Assembly (NCBI GenBank): GCA_020348625.1
Contig: CP070752.1
Span: forward strand, 36,457-42,649
Source: Deltaproteobacteria bacterium
GTDB lineage: Bacteria > Desulfobacterota > DSM-4660 > Desulfatiglandales > B25-G16
Reading direction: 5' to 3'
Length of the DNA stretch: 6,193 nucleotides
Shown here: positions 3,760 through 6,193 of the stretch, piece by piece
How the letters are laid out: every line of letters starts with the position of its first letter
Position numbering within the stretch: the stretch's first letter is position 1
The notes under the pieces: model-generated
Told to the model about the DNA's origin: nothing
What the model saw: the letters and a program-made list of their open reading frames with translations, nothing else
The model's database searches: none
Made by a program: the position numbers and the translations under genes

Positions 3760-6193
3760 TTATCCTAAAAAACAAATAGCACTCCGACTCTGAGGGTCGG
3801 CCACAACCCTCGCATATGCCCCATCAGCTGTTTTAGGGACATCAATGACATGCACCACATTTTCAAACTCGCCACTTTCTGGCAACAAATCAGTCAAAAT
3901 ATTTTCAGAGCCTTCAAAAAACAAGCCGTTAAACATGGTCTCAGGGTCATCAGGATAAATGGGTAAGTAAATGATTTGACCTTCCACGAGATCCTGAAAA
4001 AAGTGCGTCCCGTAAGACACTTCGGGAACGTGACCAGAATCTTCGCGAGCAATTTCAACAAGAACCGCCGTATTGTCAATATCTGCATAGCTCACATTGA
4101 CACCAAGGTGAATGTTACCACTGCCCCACCTGCCTGGGCCCATCATCAAAAATTTGCCGGCCACAAGTTGTGGATGCCTATTGAGGCGCCCTACCACCCG
4201 CCCCACTGAACTTTTGAGCTCCATTGAGGTGATTTCAGCATAACGTCGAGGATCTATAAAAATAATATGCTGGACCCCACTGACCACTCCGCCACTTATA
4301 ACTCTCTTAGCTTTAAACAGTGTGCGCTCCTGGGGAATAGTATCAGGCACCTTTGCAGGCCCCGATAGCCCGGGGAGCCATAACGGCCTGCATTGTAGTA
4401 AATTGACCCTGACACTACCCCTGGGATCCACAGACGCAGTAAATTCTGTGTCTACTGGGTGGCCGTAAGCTCTTTCCAGCCTGTCCAGCATATGTCCCGT
4501 GAGTTTAACGAAGTTTGTACCGCTGATGAGTTTATTAAAGGTCAGCACCAGTGTTTGTTTCGAATCTCGGTGGATCGTGCCGTAGGGATCATGCAAGTAT
4601 CCATCCTTCATTATGGATACAAGCAAGTGAGTATTTGGATATGTGTCTTTGGAAAGCACCTCATCTATTGGCAGAGTAACGAATTTGTTTGTCTTCAGGT
4701 CAAGAAGGTCTATTTCGTGTTGAGAATACTTCGCTATTTCCATACCAACCTCAGGCCTGAGTTGGGGATGGCTAACCGCAATCATTCTAGGGTAGTCTCC
4801 ACCTACCCGGTTGACTGCGCGAGTCCCTAACCCAAATACCAGACGTATGAGACCCTTATTGGAATCTATGCGACTGGTCCATGCGTAGAGGTTGCGTGAG
4901 AACGCTACACCTGCAAGGCTCGGAAAGAAGTAGTGCTTGTATGGTATTCCAGAGACCCGTTGTACCAGGATGGCCATCTGCTCATCGCTTTCGCCTAGCC
5001 CCCGTCTGCGGCGATAGGAAAGGGCATCAGGACTCAACGTGCTTGCATATACGAGTTTTACAGCACGCAAAAAAACCTCTAACCTCTCGTCAGGACTTCC
5101 CTGGTTGGCGCAAAATTCGCTGCGGTATTTGCCGGCAAATGCGTTTCCGAAGCTATCTTCAAGCAAGCTACTGGATCTTACAATGATGGGAGCCTGCCCG
5201 AAGTAGTCTAGCATGCTGCGGAAGTCTTCCATTGTTTCGGTGGAGAACCTGCCTGCCAGGAAGCTCTGTTCCACTTCTTCAAATTCTTTCCGTGACAGCT
5301 GGGAATCCCTTGATAGCTTCAGGCGGAGCCTGAACAAGTCGTTATGCACAAGGAAGGTGAAAAACACGTCCGAACCGATATAAAAGGAGTCATGGTCTTC
5401 CAGTACCTGCGAGAAATCTATTTCATTTTCTTCCTCCAACAGAATGCGTCTGGCCAGCAGCATCCCAGCAGCCTTTCCCCCAATCCTCCCAGATCCGATC
5501 ATGCGGTCCCTGATGCTGTATAGGTCTTCCAGGGCAAAGTAGGAATCAGCTAATCTGTTAAACTCTGGATGATTACCAATCAACATCCGTGAAAACTCTT
5601 CTTTAAGTGCCAGGACCTCAGGAGTGATCTGTTGAGAGTCTTTATGGGTTTCTCGATATTGAACCAGCTTGTTGTAGACACTGTCCCACGGGGCAATTGA
5701 GCTTTCCATGGATCTCAGCGGTTGTTTCCGCGCGGTCGCAGATACTGCTGCTGCCTCACCGCTTTGGAAAACCGGCTGCCAGCTTCTTTTAGTAACCATG
5801 TGGGGCAGAAACATTTGGGGAGAGTAACGGTCCCAAACCTTTAATGGGTGAATGTACATAGTGCCCTTTATACGGTAGACATCGATAAGCACCTGTGTGG
5901 TGTCCCGAATCCTGGCAACAGCATTGTGGGCATGTTGTCCGCGCGTCAGGGCGAAGTAGGCGACTGTATCGAGCTCGCGCAGGAACGGGCATGTCACCTG
6001 GAAAAAATTAGCCAGCAACTCATCTGTTGCCCACTCCTCCACAAGGGCTGATAAGTTGTCGAATATAAAAAATTTCTTCTTCGCCCATTCCTCAATCACC
6101 CTGTGTACCTCGGCACTGAAAAAGTCGAAGCCACCCCTTGGATCTACTTCTTTGATTATTAGGCCCTGACGAGACCCGATAATTGGTGGATGA
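3760..6193 (-). CDS. KaiC/RAD55-like and PEP/pyruvate-binding (PPDK_N-type) fusion protein, 5' end outside window
   Basis: The frame is open to the window edge: 810 residues are visible and the GTG at 6099 is not the start, since sense residues (GSRQGLIIKEVDPRGG and on) precede it. Residues 1 to about 135 resemble the second half of a KaiC/RAD55-type ATPase, with hydrophobic FFIFDNLSALVEEW (41-54) as a likely Walker B strand. From about 230 to 610 follows the ATP-grasp domain of PEP synthase/pyruvate phosphate dikinase: GRIGGKAAGMLLAR (235-248), IIVRSSSLLEDSFGNAFAGKY (split here as IIVRSSSLLEDS at 336-347 and FAGKY at 352-356), YASTLSPDALSYRRRRG (382-398), LVQRVSG and QCRPLW (600-605). The last 200 residues are a conserved-looking tail (MGPGRWGSGN, about 684). 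The swivelling phosphohistidine domain with its TSH motif and the PEP/pyruvate barrel are absent, so it cannot be a complete PEP synthase. The role is unknown; signalling or phosphotransfer to another protein is possible. Confidence 0.85.
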   Translation of the reverse strand, partial: HPPIIGSRQGLIIKEVDPRGGFDFFSAEVHRVIEEWAKKKFFIFDNLSALVEEWATDELLANFFQVTCPFLRELDTVAYFALTRGQHAHNAVARIRDTTQVLIDVYRIKGTMYIHPLKVWDRYSPQMFLPHMVTKRSWQPVFQSGEAAAVSATARKQPLRSMESSIAPWDSVYNKLVQYRETHKDSQQITPEVLALKEEFSRMLIGNHPEFNRLADSYFALEDLYSIRDRMIGSGRIGGKAAGMLLARRILLEEENEIDFSQVLEDHDSFYIGSDVFFTFLVHNDLFRLRLKLSRDSQLSRKEFEEVEQSFLAGRFSTETMEDFRSMLDYFGQAPIIVRSSSLLEDSFGNAFAGKYRSEFCANQGSPDERLEVFLRAVKLVYASTLSPDALSYRRRRGLGESDEQMAILVQRVSGIPYKHYFFPSLAGVAFSRNLYAWTSRIDSNKGLIRLVFGLGTRAVNRVGGDYPRMIAVSHPQLRPEVGMEIAKYSQHEIDLLDLKTNKFVTLPIDEVLSKDTYPNTHLLVSIMKDGYLHDPYGTIHRDSKQTLVLTFNKLISGTNFVKLTGHMLDRLERAYGHPVDTEFTASVDPRGSVRVNLLQCRPLWLPGLSGPAKVPDTIPQERTLFKAKRVISGGVVSGVQHIIFIDPRRYAEITSMELKSSVGRVVGRLNRHPQLVAGKFLMMGPGRWGSGNIHLGVNVSYADIDNTAVLVEIAREDSGHVPEVSYGTHFFQDLVEGQIIYLPIYPDDPETMFNGLFFEGSENILTDLLPESGEFENVVHVIDVPKTADGAYARVVADPQSRSAICFLG

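Noticed and set aside
6097..6099. GTG at 6099 as start of the PEP-binding gene.
   Set aside because: The frame is open to the window edge with 31 further protein-like codons and no ribosome binding site fits the GTG; the gene is partial.
1..6193. tRNA, rRNA, CRISPR arrays, transposase genes or insertion sequence ends.
   Set aside because: I looked for cloverleaf-like segments, regular spaced repeats and transposase motifs and saw none.

Overview
The window looks like a piece of an anaerobic bacterial chromosome. The protein styles (archaeal-type split glutamate synthase, small 4Fe-4S ferredoxin, KaiC-like/PEP-synthase-like fusion protein) suggest a sulfate-reducing or syntrophic lineage of Desulfobacterota (old Deltaproteobacteria). 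This is a judgement from family resemblance, not a database result. Every supported gene lies on the minus strand, so the transcription order runs from the high to the low coordinates.

In that order: (1) 3760-6193, a large protein open at the window edge, joining the end of a KaiC/RAD55-like ATPase domain to a PEP/pyruvate-binding (PPDK/PpsA-type) ATP-grasp domain. (2) 3501-3759, a 259-base leader with a palindrome, a 16-codon micro-ORF and a terminator-like hairpin followed by eight T residues, only 48 bases before the next start codon; it resembles an attenuator. (3) 1935-3500, the FMN-binding catalytic subunit of an archaeal-type glutamate synthase. (4) 1613-1819, a small ferredoxin with one regular and one irregular cysteine set. 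(5) 1089-1532, an unrecognised cysteine-rich protein whose frame continues past its TAG stop and then, after a shift, to 917. (6) 716-838, a 40-codon remnant of the start of carB, with a 10-residue internal deletion and early stop. (7) 1-480, the first 160 residues of a PurF-like class II glutamine amidotransferase, running off the low-coordinate end.

Genes 3, 4 and 7 are pieces that in large glutamate synthases are domains of one polypeptide or its partner: glutaminase, FMN synthase site and iron-sulfur electron carrier. The GXGXG (GltB C-terminal) subunit is not in the window. A plausible reading is a split, ferredoxin-linked glutamate synthase or related aminating enzyme, with ammonia from glutamine delivered to the FMN subunit. 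The region between the Cys-rich gene and the amidotransferase (481-1088) shows decay: a likely nonsense codon plus frameshift, and a truncated carB. The amidotransferase may therefore have once followed an intact carB, and its partner is uncertain.
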